Of a DNA stretch of 11,672 nt, positions 1 through 6,416 are shown piece by piece. The position numbers and the translations under genes are program-made. The first letter of the stretch is position 1. Every line of letters begins with the position of its first letter. Under the pieces are notes generated by a model. The model made no database searches. It had not been told where the DNA came from and saw only the letters and a list, made by a program, of their open reading frames with translations. The DNA is from Alphaproteobacteria bacterium (GTDB taxonomy: Bacteria > Pseudomonadota > Alphaproteobacteria > Rhizobiales > Devosiaceae): positions 1 through 11,672 of the forward strand of contig JAADFY010000250.1 of the NCBI GenBank assembly GCA_013152625.1. The letters run 5' to 3'.

Positions 1-1
1 C

Positions 2-778
2 CGTACCACGCCCTCAGACACGTTTCAGGGTGATGCGTTGGCCCGCTTGCTCATAGACAAGGGCATCAACGAGGTCGCAATTGCCTACGTCAACAATGAC
101 TACGGCAAAGGATTTGCCGACGCGTTAAGCGCCTCGTTTACCGCCAATGGCGGAACCGTAACCGCCTCCGAGGGTCATGAAGAAGGCAAGTCCGATTATC
201 GGGCCGAACTGGGGTCACTGGCCGCTTCGGGTTCTGAAACGCTGGTAGTTCTGGCCTATGCCAGTGGTTCGGGCCAGACCATTCTGCGTCAGGCCATCGA
301 GGGTGGAGATTTCGCCAGCTTTGTGGGCGGTGACGGCATGATCGGCGATGAAGTGTTTACCGGTATTGATACCGCAGCGGTTGAAGGCATGATCGGCACC
401 AAGCCGGGCACGCCCGATATTCCCGGCGCCGACCTGTATACCATTCTTGCCAGCGTCGAAGGGCTTGATCCCACCTCGATCTTTGCCCCCCAGGCCTATG
501 ATGCCGCGTTTATTTTAGCCCTTGCCATTGAACAAAAAGGCTCTGCCGACCGTGATGGCATGTCCGAGGCGGTGCGAGCTGTGGCTACGGCGCCGGGTGA
601 AATCATTCTGCCTGGTGAATGGTCCAAGGCCGTTGAGTTGCTCGCCGAGGGCAAGGAAATCAATTATGAGGGCGCCTCGGGTCAGCAGGAATTCGATGAA
701 AACGGTGATGTCGCCGGTTCCATCGTTGAAATGACCGTCAGCGGCGGCACCTTCGTGGAGGTCGGCCCGGCCATGTAG
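2..778 (+). CDS. Branched-chain amino acid (Liv-type) ABC transporter substrate-binding protein, 5'-truncated
   Basis: The frame is open to the left edge (first residues RTTPSDTFQGDALA), so the N-terminus with its signal peptide lies outside the window; an apparent TTG start at 38 is only an internal leucine codon. The 258 visible residues match the second half of a type 1 periplasmic binding protein (Peripla_BP_6, LivJ/LivK group). RTTPSD marks the inter-lobe region, AIAYVNNDYGKGFADAL is the typical Rossmann-like strand-helix with the 'YG.G' signature, and FAPQAYDAAFILALAIE is the conserved late helix. The protein would bind a small ligand, probably an amino acid or related compound, in the periplasm and deliver it to a LivHMGF permease. 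Such a permease is encoded on the opposite strand at 2048-5855, but pairing is inference. Ligand specificity cannot be read. The gene ends in TAG and is followed by a strong terminator. Confidence 0.93.
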   Translation, partial: RTTPSDTFQGDALARLLIDKGINEVAIAYVNNDYGKGFADALSASFTANGGTVTASEGHEEGKSDYRAELGSLAASGSETLVVLAYASGSGQTILRQAIEGGDFASFVGGDGMIGDEVFTGIDTAAVEGMIGTKPGTPDIPGADLYTILASVEGLDPTSIFAPQAYDAAFILALAIEQKGSADRDGMSEAVRAVATAPGEIILPGEWSKAVELLAEGKEINYEGASGQQEFDENGDVAGSIVEMTVSGGTFVEVGPAM

Positions 779-819
779 GCAAAAGGCCCCGGGCACTAAT
801 ATTGTCCCGACACTGAACA

Positions 820-849
820 AAAAAGCCCGGGCGTGATCCCGGGCTTTTT
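820..849 (+). terminator. Intrinsic terminator of the substrate-binding protein gene
   Basis: A perfect GC stem GCCCGGG (825-831) / CCCGGGC (838-844) encloses the 6-nt loop CGTGAT. It is preceded by an A run and followed by TTTTT (845-849), so the stem extends as A-T pairs to 11 bp. It lies 42 bp after the stop codon. Because A and T runs flank both sides it could work in both directions, but no minus-strand gene approaches it here. Confidence 0.93.
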
Positions 850-960
850 CATGCGCAATGGCCCTGTTTCTGTGGGAAATTGCCCGGGTCGACATTAGGA
901 AAAAATTTGCATTTAGGCGGCATGGTCCTGGTGAGCTAGGAAAATATACAGGAAACCCCC

Positions 961-1461
961 ATGAAGCGCGTGCTTTTCATCTGTCGGTCCAACAACGGTC
1001 GTTCGATCATGGCCGAGGCCATTACCAGCGCCATCGCCCCGGGCCAGTTCCGCGGTTACTCCGCCGGGCTCGAGCCGGGCAGTGACATACCCGGGTTTAT
1101 CCTTGAATTCATAAAATCCAGAGGCCTGCCAACGGCGCGGCTCAAATCCAAATCCTACGAACATTTCACCGGCCTTCGGGCGACCAAATTCGATTATGTG
1201 ATTACCACCTGCGACAAGAAGGTGTTCGAAGCCTGCCCGGTCTGGCCCGGACAGCCCACCTGCGCTCACTGGAATATCGCGGTGCCCGAGTTTCGGCCCG
1301 GAGATGATGCCTTCAACCGGCAACTGCTGGAAAAACTATATGACCGGCTGCACGCCACCATCTCCATGTTCGTTGCCCTGCCTGATGAAGTGCGTTCGCG
1401 CATGGAAGTCGATGACGACATTTCGCGGCTATACCAGGAACAGATCGCCTTGGCCTGCTAG
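961..1461 (+). CDS. ArsC-like protein (low-molecular-weight tyrosine phosphatase / arsenate reductase fold)
   Basis: The 166-residue protein starts with a P-loop: beta strand KRVLFIC then C8-RSNNG-R14-S15, the CX5R(S) phosphate/arsenate-binding signature of the LMW-PTP fold. SAGLEPG (34-40) and VITTC84...C92PVWPG are typical of thioredoxin-coupled arsenate reductases, where three cysteines (here C8, C84, C92) relay a disulfide. Family knowledge suggests arsenate to arsenite reduction in the cytoplasm. However, the segment HWNIAVPEF (103-111) stands where these enzymes have HWG..DP, so the general-acid aspartate appears to be replaced by valine 108. The protein is also about 30 residues longer at the C-terminus than typical ArsC and has an extra cysteine, C101. 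The start ATG has an AGGAAA ribosome-binding site at 950-955. No arsR, arsB or acr3 is nearby, so an arsenic role is uncertain; a divergent phosphatase or redox protein is possible. Confidence 0.85.
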   Translation: MKRVLFICRSNNGRSIMAEAITSAIAPGQFRGYSAGLEPGSDIPGFILEFIKSRGLPTARLKSKSYEHFTGLRATKFDYVITTCDKKVFEACPVWPGQPTCAHWNIAVPEFRPGDDAFNRQLLEKLYDRLHATISMFVALPDEVRSRMEVDDDISRLYQEQIALAC

Positions 1462-1484
1462 ACCATCTCTGGTGGCCCGACGCG

Positions 1485-1502
1485 ACGGCGAGGTGCAAGC
1501 CT
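1485..1502 (+). repeat. 18-bp direct repeat, copy 1
   Basis: The sequence ACGGCGAGGTGCAAGCCT recurs with one change (G for the A at position 13) at 1566-1583, just after the first 19-bp repeat. Confidence 0.6.
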
Positions 1503-1546
1503 GGGCGGTATGTGAATCTCCAGAAGTGAAAGAACGTTTCGGTTGG

Positions 1547-1565
1547 CAATTTATACATGCCCGGC
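1547..1565 (+). repeat. 19-bp direct repeat, copy 1
   Basis: CAATTTATACATGCCCGGC is identical at 1775-1793. It is followed directly by the second 18-bp repeat here, whereas copy 2 is followed by unrelated sequence. It contains an A/T-rich core, TTTATACAT, in an otherwise GC-rich spacer. Confidence 0.75.
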
Positions 1566-1583
1566 ACGGCGAGGTGCGAGCCT
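1566..1583 (+). repeat. 18-bp direct repeat, copy 2
   Basis: This is 17/18 identical to 1485-1502 and abuts the 3' end of the first 19-bp repeat. Confidence 0.6.
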
Positions 1584-1612
1584 CCAAGTGAGCAGCCGCC
1601 ATTAAGAAAGCC

Positions 1613-1689
1613 CCGCACATCGTAGGGCCAGCATACGGAACAGCGCGGTTTTAGCGCGTCGTGACACATGCGGTACGGCCCGTGAGACA
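1613..1689 (+). repeat. 77-bp hairpin-forming repeat, copy A
   Basis: It matches 1958-2034 at 73 of 77 positions, and the last 51 positions are identical. Like copy B it can fold as outer arms GGGCC/GGCCC around a long imperfect hairpin (1631-1671). In copy A three of the four differences lie in the left arm (GCATACGG instead of GCATGTGT) and break three to four pairs with ACACATGC on the right. The minus strand reads through as MSHGPYRMCHDALKPRC-like peptide, but I see no reason to regard it as coding. Confidence 0.88.
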
Positions 1690-1699
1690 TAAAAAGTCC

Positions 1700-1736
1700 C
1701 CCCACCCCTTACCCTCCCCGCAAGGGGGAGGGGGAA
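1700..1736. repeat. C-block/G-block palindromic element
   Basis: A run of CCCC-rich sequence (CCCACCCCTTACCCTCCCC, from 1701) faces a run of G (GGGGGAGGGGG, from 1724) across a GCAAG loop; the core stem is CTCCCC (1714-1719) with GGGGAG (1725-1730). Elements of this look are scattered as short intergenic palindromes in many proteobacterial genomes. It lies 10 bp after copy A of the 77-bp repeat. Copy B has no such neighbour. Confidence 0.6.
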
Positions 1737-1774
1737 GAAGCGGAACTCCAAAGGCCAAAGAACTCGAACGCTCA

Positions 1775-1793
1775 CAATTTATACATGCCCGGC
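1775..1793 (+). repeat. 19-bp direct repeat, copy 2
   Basis: This is an exact copy of 1547-1565. The five bases AGAAC also occur a short distance upstream of both copies, so the older repeat may have been longer. Confidence 0.75.
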
Positions 1794-1957
1794 TCTCAAC
1801 GAGGACGGAGCGGGCGTTTAGCCCGCCCTGCCGGAGCCGGTGAGCGAACGCGAACTCGGCGTGAGGCAAAACAGAGCCCGGTGATGACGAGCCTGAGCGG
1901 GCTGCGAATTTCTCTGACCCAGAGTTCAGCGAGCTTCAACGCGAGCCGGCGCAAGCG

Positions 1958-2034
1958 CCGCACGTCGTAGGGCCAGCATGTGTAACAGCGCGGTTTTAGC
2001 GCGTCGTGACACATGCGGTACGGCCCGTGAGACA
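1958..2034 (+). repeat. 77-bp hairpin-forming repeat, copy B
   Basis: This is the second copy of 1613-1689. It folds best: GCATGTGT (1976-1983) pairs perfectly with ACACATGC (2009-2016), the stem continues inward with two mismatches and one G-T pair to CGCG/CGCG (1989-1992 / 2000-2003), and closes on the loop GTTTTAG. Outside it, GGGCC (1970-1974) can pair with GGCCC (2022-2026). It ends 13 bp before the livM stop codon, so the liv transcript (minus strand) would carry this hairpin at once after its last gene. A further small inverted repeat, GAGAC (2029-2033) / GTCTC (2045-2049), overlaps the livM stop. A role as a transcript end or 3' stabiliser is inference. Confidence 0.88.
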
Positions 2035-2047
2035 AAAAGAGCCCGTC

Positions 2048-3358
2048 TCAGCTTCTAACGGCTACAGCTTTCTCTTGGGTTTCGGCTACCGGCCTTTTGA
2101 TCACCTCGGGAATGAGCCCCTTTGGCGCAAACCGAAGGGCCAGGGTAATGACCAGCCCCAGAACGAACACCCGCATTTGCAGCGCCCGGCTCTCGATTTC
2201 GGGAATGGCGCCAAGGCCAAAATCCGCCGACCAGGAAGAAAGCGTTGTAAACAGCGCCTGACTTGCCGGTTCGGACATCACCCACACCACATAGATGAAC
2301 ACGCCGCCAAACATCGCCCCGACATTGTTGCCCGAACCGCCGACAATCAGCATCACCCAGATAACGAATGTGTGGTTGATGGGCTGGTAGCCGCCCGGGT
2401 CGAATATCTGGGCAAACGAGGTTAAAATGGCGCCGCCAATGCCGATCAGCACCGAGCCGAACACGAACAGTTCGAGCTGGCGCGCCTTGACGTTCTTGCC
2501 CATGGCCGCCGCCGCAACATGATTGTCGCGAATGGCCCGCATCATCCGTCCCCACGGGCCCCCATAGGCCCTCTGGGCCAGAACCAGCGCCCCCACCGCC
2601 ACCGCCACCACCAGAATGCCGAACGCCGCCCGCGACCAGATAAAGCTCTGGGAAACGTCAAACCTGAATTCCTGCAATTCCTGGGGTTTGGGCACCGGCC
2701 AGGGAAGGGGGCTGACCGTTAACGTGCCCTTGGTCAGCCAGTCCATGTTCTTGATCAGGGCCCGGATGATTTCCGAAATGCCGATGGTGGCAATGGCCAG
2801 ATAATCCGTACGCAGGCCCAGGCAGATCTTGCCGATAATAAAGGCAACGCCCGCCGCCAGCAGGCCGCCAAAGGCCCAGCCCACCACCACCGGCAGCCCC
2901 AGCCCGCCCACAAACCCCGCATTGGCCTCGATGTAATCCGCCGCCGGATCGATCTGTGAACGATAAATGAGATAGGCGAGAACCCAGGCCGCCACCTGCG
3001 CCACCCGCTTTTTGCGGCCGGTAACTTTCCAGCGGTTGACCCAAACGATCAGCGCCGCGCCGATGGCCGCCGCCGCCAGCACCTTGGCCAGCATGAACGG
3101 GCCTTGCGAGTTCCAGAAATCCATGTTCAGGGGCACGGAAATGAAGGTCACCGCAAACCCGCCGACCATTAAAAAACCCATCACCCCGAAATTGAACAGC
3201 CCCCCATAGCCCCACTGGATATTCAGCCCCAGAGCAATCAGGGCAAAAGCGGCGGCCTCAACGCTTAAGCGCACCGTGAAAGGGGCGCCCATGACCATCC
3301 CCACCCCGAGCAACAGCCCGAACAAGGCCACATAAAGCACCAGCGCCCGCCCCATCAT
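2048..3358 (-). CDS. livM: Branched-chain amino acid ABC transporter permease LivM
   Basis: This is an inner-membrane permease of the LivM family, last gene of the livGFHM operon. I start it at the ATG at 3358, which overlaps the livH stop as ATGA (436 residues); an ATG directly after (3355) is equally possible. The open frame extends to 3478, but that part overlaps livH and reads as low-quality sequence. Visible family marks are ALGLNIQWGYGGLFNFG (about 42-58), LRTDYLAIATIGISEIIR (182-199), the EAA-type cytoplasmic loop GRMMRAIRDNHVAAAAMG (270-287) which contacts the ATPases, and a C-terminal FAPKGLIPE. Between the first and second of these, about 85-176, lie extra hydrophobic segments plus a basic stretch (VNRWKVTGRKKR) that make the protein longer than minimal LivM; I recall similar enlarged LivM in other alphaproteobacteria. 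It forms the translocation pore with LivH. Confidence 0.94.
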   Translation of the reverse strand: MMGRALVLYVALFGLLLGVGMVMGAPFTVRLSVEAAAFALIALGLNIQWGYGGLFNFGVMGFLMVGGFAVTFISVPLNMDFWNSQGPFMLAKVLAAAAIGAALIVWVNRWKVTGRKKRVAQVAAWVLAYLIYRSQIDPAADYIEANAGFVGGLGLPVVVGWAFGGLLAAGVAFIIGKICLGLRTDYLAIATIGISEIIRALIKNMDWLTKGTLTVSPLPWPVPKPQELQEFRFDVSQSFIWSRAAFGILVVAVAVGALVLAQRAYGGPWGRMMRAIRDNHVAAAAMGKNVKARQLELFVFGSVLIGIGGAILTSFAQIFDPGGYQPINHTFVIWVMLIVGGSGNNVGAMFGGVFIYVVWVMSEPASQALFTTLSSWSADFGLGAIPEIESRALQMRVFVLGLVITLALRFAPKGLIPEVIKRPVAETQEKAVAVRS

Positions 3359-4359
3359 GATGAGGCGCCCTTGAACAGACCCGTGGGCCGCACCAGCAGC
3401 ACCACCACCAGGATGACAAAAGCCACGGTGAGCTTGTATTCGGTGGGCACGATGGAAAGATCGGACGGGAACGACCACCCCTCCGGCAGCAGCCCCTTGA
3501 AGGGGCGAAGAAGAACCGACCAGTTGAACACCGACAGGGTCTCGGCAAATCCCACCAGAAAACCCCCGGCAATCGCCCCATAGGCATGGCCCAGACCACC
3601 GACAATCGCGGCGGCGAATATGGGCAGGATGATGTTGAATGCCAGATCAGGTTTAAGGGTCACGTCCAGGGCGAGCATGGTGCCGGCCAGACTGGCCAGC
3701 GCCCCCGCAATCACCCAGGTGGCGCGAATGACATGACGGGTGTTGATCCCGGACACCCGGGCCAGATCGGCATTGTCAGCCATGGCGCGCATGCCCTTGC
3801 CCAGCCGCGAGCGGGTCAGGAACAGGTGCAGGGCAATCACCGCCGCCAGCGTCGATGCGACAAGAAGGATCTGCGGTTCGGAAATGACCAGTGGCCGGCT
3901 GGCGCCGATAACCGACATATCGAGGCGAAACAGTTCCTTGGGCACTTCTTCAAAAAAACTGCGGGTGCGCACCCCGGCAAACAGCCGGATCAGCCCCTGA
4001 ATCATCAGCGTCACCCCGATGGAGGCAATCAGCAGGGTGACCGGTTTGACCCCCCGCGCCCGCAACGGCTGGTAGAACCCGCGATCGATGCCCAGAGCCA
4101 GCCCGGCGGTGATCACCATGGCAAACGGCAAAATGATGAACCCGTTCGGCCAGAATGTCTGAATGCCAAGTGAGGTGGCAATGGAAGCAAGAATAAACGA
4201 TACGAAAGCGCCAAGGGTCATTAAATCCCCATGGGCAAAGTGGGCAAAGCGCAAAATGCCGAATATCAGGGTAATTCCCACCGCTCCCAGGGCATAAACG
4301 GACCCCAGCACCGTGCCGGATATGAGCACCTTGTTGATGAAAAACACCAGTTCATTCAT
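3355..4359 (-). CDS. livH: Branched-chain amino acid ABC transporter permease LivH
   Basis: The 334-residue polytopic membrane protein has the LivH hallmark GILRFAHFAHGDLMTLGAF (34-52) following the first hydrophobic segment, the segment LLIASIGVTLMIQGLIRL (109-126), the EAA-type coupling loop MRAMADNADLARVSGI (190-205) and the late motif AAIVGGLGHAYGAIAGGFLVG (from 250). A C-terminal VRPTGLF is typical. It pairs with LivM to form the channel for amino acids arriving from a periplasmic binding protein. The ATG at 4359 lies 9 bp after the livF stop, and the livF stop region itself supplies a GAGGAAGGG ribosome-binding site. The stop overlaps the livM start. Confidence 0.96.
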   Translation of the reverse strand: MNELVFFINKVLISGTVLGSVYALGAVGITLIFGILRFAHFAHGDLMTLGAFVSFILASIATSLGIQTFWPNGFIILPFAMVITAGLALGIDRGFYQPLRARGVKPVTLLIASIGVTLMIQGLIRLFAGVRTRSFFEEVPKELFRLDMSVIGASRPLVISEPQILLVASTLAAVIALHLFLTRSRLGKGMRAMADNADLARVSGINTRHVIRATWVIAGALASLAGTMLALDVTLKPDLAFNIILPIFAAAIVGGLGHAYGAIAGGFLVGFAETLSVFNWSVLLRPFKGLLPEGWSFPSDLSIVPTEYKLTVAFVILVVVLLVRPTGLFKGASS

Positions 4360-4368
4360 GGCCCTTCC

Positions 4369-5073
4369 TCACCCTCCCAGAAAGCTTTTGGCGACTTCAG
4401 GGTCATCGAGCAGTTCCTGGCCGGTGCCGGTAAACCGGTTTTTTCCCCCCGCCAGAACGAACCCTTTTGAGGCCAGCCCCAATGCCTGGCGGGCGTTTTG
4501 CTCCACCATAAGCACGGCGACACCGCTTTGGGCTATTTTTGTTACCTGCCCGAAAATTTCGCTCATGTATCGCGGGCTTAATCCGGCGGACGGCTCGTCC
4601 AGCATCAGGATTTTCGGCCCGCACATCAAGGCCCGCCCCATGGCCACCATCTGACGCTGCCCGCCGGACAATTCGCCCGCTTTTTGATTTCGTTTCGCTT
4701 TGAGGTCGGGAAACATGTCGTAAATGGAGACCAGCAGGCCCGAAAAATCATCCCGGCGGATATAAGCCCCCATTTCGAAATTCTCGTTCACGCTCATGGA
4801 GGTAAACACATTGAATTCCTGGGGCACGAAGCTTAATCCCATGGGCACCAGCCGGTCCGGCTCGGAATTGGCGATGTCGGTACCGTCAAGCAGGATCTCA
4901 CCGGCACTGACTTTTAACAGACCGAAAATGGCCTTCAAGGTCGTTGATTTCCCCGCTCCGTTGGGTCCGACGATCACACCGATATCCCCCGCGTCTATCG
5001 CGATATCGACCCCGTTGAGCACCGGCGCCCCCCCATAGCCCGCATGCACCCCCTTCACGTCCAGCAGCGCCAT
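4369..5073 (-). CDS. livF: Branched-chain amino acid ABC transporter ATP-binding protein LivF
   Basis: This is a cytoplasmic ATPase subunit of 234 residues, the usual LivF length. Walker A is GPNGAGKST (36-44), the Q-loop is at Q85 (FVPQEF), the signature LSGGQ is at 135-139, Walker B ILMLDEP is at 155-161 with catalytic E160, and the D-loop is SAGLS. In place of the switch histidine it has VEQN (Q192), which is normal for LivF proteins. Its start codon overlaps the livG stop by one base (TAATG), so the two ATPases are translationally coupled and likely made in equal amounts. With LivG it powers LivHM. Confidence 0.97.
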   Translation of the reverse strand: MALLDVKGVHAGYGGAPVLNGVDIAIDAGDIGVIVGPNGAGKSTTLKAIFGLLKVSAGEILLDGTDIANSEPDRLVPMGLSFVPQEFNVFTSMSVNENFEMGAYIRRDDFSGLLVSIYDMFPDLKAKRNQKAGELSGGQRQMVAMGRALMCGPKILMLDEPSAGLSPRYMSEIFGQVTKIAQSGVAVLMVEQNARQALGLASKGFVLAGGKNRFTGTGQELLDDPEVAKSFLGG

Positions 5074-5855
5074 TACCCCACCTCCACCGGGGTGCCGAAA
5101 TAGGCCTCGACAATAGCCGGGTTGGCCCGGATTTCGTCCATGGTCCCCTCGGCAATCACCGCGCCTTCTGCCATGACGATCACCGGATCACACAGTTCTC
5201 CGATCAGATCCATGTCGTGTTCGATGACAAAAAAAGTGTAGCCCAGTTCCTTGTTCATGCGCACGATATTGGCGGCAAGATCTTTTAACAGTGTCCGGTT
5301 GACCCCCGCCGCCACCTCGTCAAGCAGCACCAGGGAAGCGTCCACCATCATGGTACGGCCCAGTTCGAGCAGTTTTTTCTGCCCCCCCGACAGGTTGCCC
5401 GCCAGTTCGTCACGCACATGGCCCAGCTTGAGGAATTCGATCACATCCAGCGCCTTGATGCGCACATCGTGCTCGATACCGGCCACGGCCCCGGGCCGGA
5501 ACCAGTTGGTCGCCAGATTTTCCCCCGGTTGCCCCGAAGGCACCACCATGAGGTTTTCCAGCGCCGTCATATGGGAGAATTCATGGGCGATCTGAAAGGT
5601 GCGCAAAATACCTTTCGCAAACAGGGCATGGGGCCTAAGCCCGGCGATATCCTCACCGCCAAAAATGATCTCGCCGCTATCCGGCACCAGCGCCCCGGCC
5701 ACCAGGTTGAACAGGGTGGTTTTTCCCGCCCCGTTCGGTCCGATCAGGCCGGTGATCGACCCCCGTTTTACACTCAGGGAACAATCGCTGACGGCCCGAA
5801 GCCCGCCAAATTCCTTGGATACCGATTTAACGTCAATGATCGTGTCGTTTGACAA
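5073..5855 (-). CDS. livG: Branched-chain amino acid ABC transporter ATP-binding protein LivG
   Basis: This 260-residue ATPase has Walker A GPNGAGKTT (39-47), Q-loop Q88 (RTFQIAHEF), signature LSGGQ (155-159), Walker B LVLLDE (175-180) and switch histidine H213 (VIEHDMD). The residue after the Walker B glutamate is valine, not proline (DEVAAG), as in many LivG homologues. The start is a TTG at 5855: there is no in-frame ATG or GTG in the 80 bp upstream, and the first internal ATG (M96) is inside the Q-loop region. The C-terminal AYFG is the usual LivG ending. It is the first gene of the liv operon, 129 bp downstream of cheY on the same strand. I see no strong terminator in that gap and no convincing promoter (the best, TTGACT at 5921-5926 with CATATT at 5895-5900, has a 20-bp spacer). 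Confidence 0.95.
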   Translation of the reverse strand: MSNDTIIDVKSVSKEFGGLRAVSDCSLSVKRGSITGLIGPNGAGKTTLFNLVAGALVPDSGEIIFGGEDIAGLRPHALFAKGILRTFQIAHEFSHMTALENLMVVPSGQPGENLATNWFRPGAVAGIEHDVRIKALDVIEFLKLGHVRDELAGNLSGGQKKLLELGRTMMVDASLVLLDEVAAGVNRTLLKDLAANIVRMNKELGYTFFVIEHDMDLIGELCDPVIVMAEGAVIAEGTMDEIRANPAIVEAYFGTPVEVG

Positions 5856-5984
5856 TCGATGTGCCCCGGCACGATGAATATCCCTGTTGGGAGCAATATG
5901 TGGGCAATTTGCCCCCTCCGAGTCAATGGGGGCGGGCCATGGGGGCGCTATTTACGGCCTGTTCCGGGCCCTTGGCCGGTTCGC

Positions 5985-6374
5985 TTACGCCAAAGCGCCG
6001 ATGACCGCCTCGATTTTCTTGCGCATGGTGTCCGCGTCAAAGGGCTTGATGACATAATTGTTGACGCCGCAGGAAATGGCCTCCTTGACCTGCTCCTTGT
6101 CGCCGCGTCCGGTGGCCATGATGAACGGCATTTTGGCGGTGCGCGGATGTTTGCGGATCACCTTGAGCAACGTCAGCCCGTCAATGTCATCCATGTTCCA
6201 GTCGGAGATAATCAGATTGACCCCCGATTTTTCCAGCTTCATGAGCGCATCTCGACCGCTCTTGGCCTCGACGATTTCCTTGAATCCGAGCTGGTTGAGA
6301 ATGAATTTGCAAATTCCGCGCATGGATTGCTGATCGTCAACAATCATCACCTTGATTGCGCTCGCCTTGGGCAT
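5985..6374 (-). CDS. cheY: Chemotaxis response regulator CheY (single receiver domain)
   Basis: The 129 residues are one receiver domain with no output domain. The acidic pocket is D13/D14 (MIVDDQ), the phosphoacceptor is D58 (IISDWNM), the switch threonine is T88 (MATGRGD), Y107 is the rotameric aromatic and K110 (VIKPF) is the conserved lysine. NPLP-like text around the acceptor is replaced by WNMDDIDGL, typical for CheY. Phosphorylated by CheA, it should bind the flagellar switch protein FliM and change rotation; a phosphate-sink role, as for one of two CheYs in rhizobia, cannot be excluded without seeing other cheY genes. The ATG at 6374 is preceded by AAGAAGG. It lies 95 bp downstream of cheB, a gap that may carry its own promoter. 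Confidence 0.96.
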   Translation of the reverse strand: MPKASAIKVMIVDDQQSMRGICKFILNQLGFKEIVEAKSGRDALMKLEKSGVNLIISDWNMDDIDGLTLLKVIRKHPRTAKMPFIMATGRGDKEQVKEAISCGVNNYVIKPFDADTMRKKIEAVIGALA

Positions 6375-6416
6375 TGTTGTGAAGCCTTCTTGCTGTTGTG
6401 GTCGAAAGGGTGGAAA

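Larger units (their letters stand above)
1462..2047. other. Convergent, repeat-filled non-coding spacer (arsC-like / livM)
   Basis: This 586-bp stretch separates two genes that run toward each other. I find no credible gene: the short open frames inside change character at repeat borders, are rich in Arg/Pro/Ser and lack ribosome-binding sites. It holds a pair of 77-bp hairpin repeats, a pair of 19-bp repeats, a pair of 18-bp repeats, a C-block/G-block palindrome and two small GC hairpins (1810-1826, stem GCGGGC/GCCCGC; 1947-1960, stem CGGCGC/GCGCCG). The order 19-bp then 77-bp occurs twice (1547 then 1613; 1775 then 1958), which suggests two diverged copies of one composite element. No classical GC stem with a T run is present for either flanking gene, so the repeat hairpins may serve as transcript ends. 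Confidence 0.8.

Noticed and set aside
38..40. TTG at 38 as a real start of the first gene
   Set aside because: The frame continues upstream with RTTPSDTFQGDA, a conserved binding-protein segment, so the gene is cut by the window edge.
1613..2034. CRISPR array
   Set aside because: There are only two repeats, 77 bp long, with a spacing of 268 bp that itself holds other repeats, and no cas gene is present.
1796..2035. Minus-strand peptides starting MSHGPYRMCHDALKPRC in both hairpin repeats
   Set aside because: The peptide follows only from the repeated DNA; the sequences diverge completely outside the repeat, and no ribosome-binding site is present.
3359..3478. N-terminal extension of LivM up to 3478
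   Set aside because: It lies inside livH in another frame and reads as Arg/His/Gly-rich sequence; the ATGA overlap at 3358 and the hydrophobic start fit the family.
4369..5073. Missing switch histidine in LivF (Q192) and DEV after Walker B in LivG as signs of inactive ATPases
   Set aside because: Both are common in functional LivF and LivG families; all other motifs are intact.
5895..5926. livG promoter TTGACT...CATATT
   Set aside because: The spacer is 20 bp and the -10 matches only four of six positions; I mention it under livG but do not call it.
5964..5979. Terminator between cheY and livG
   Set aside because: The GC palindrome CCGGGCCCTTGGCCGG pairs poorly and is not followed by a T run on the minus strand.
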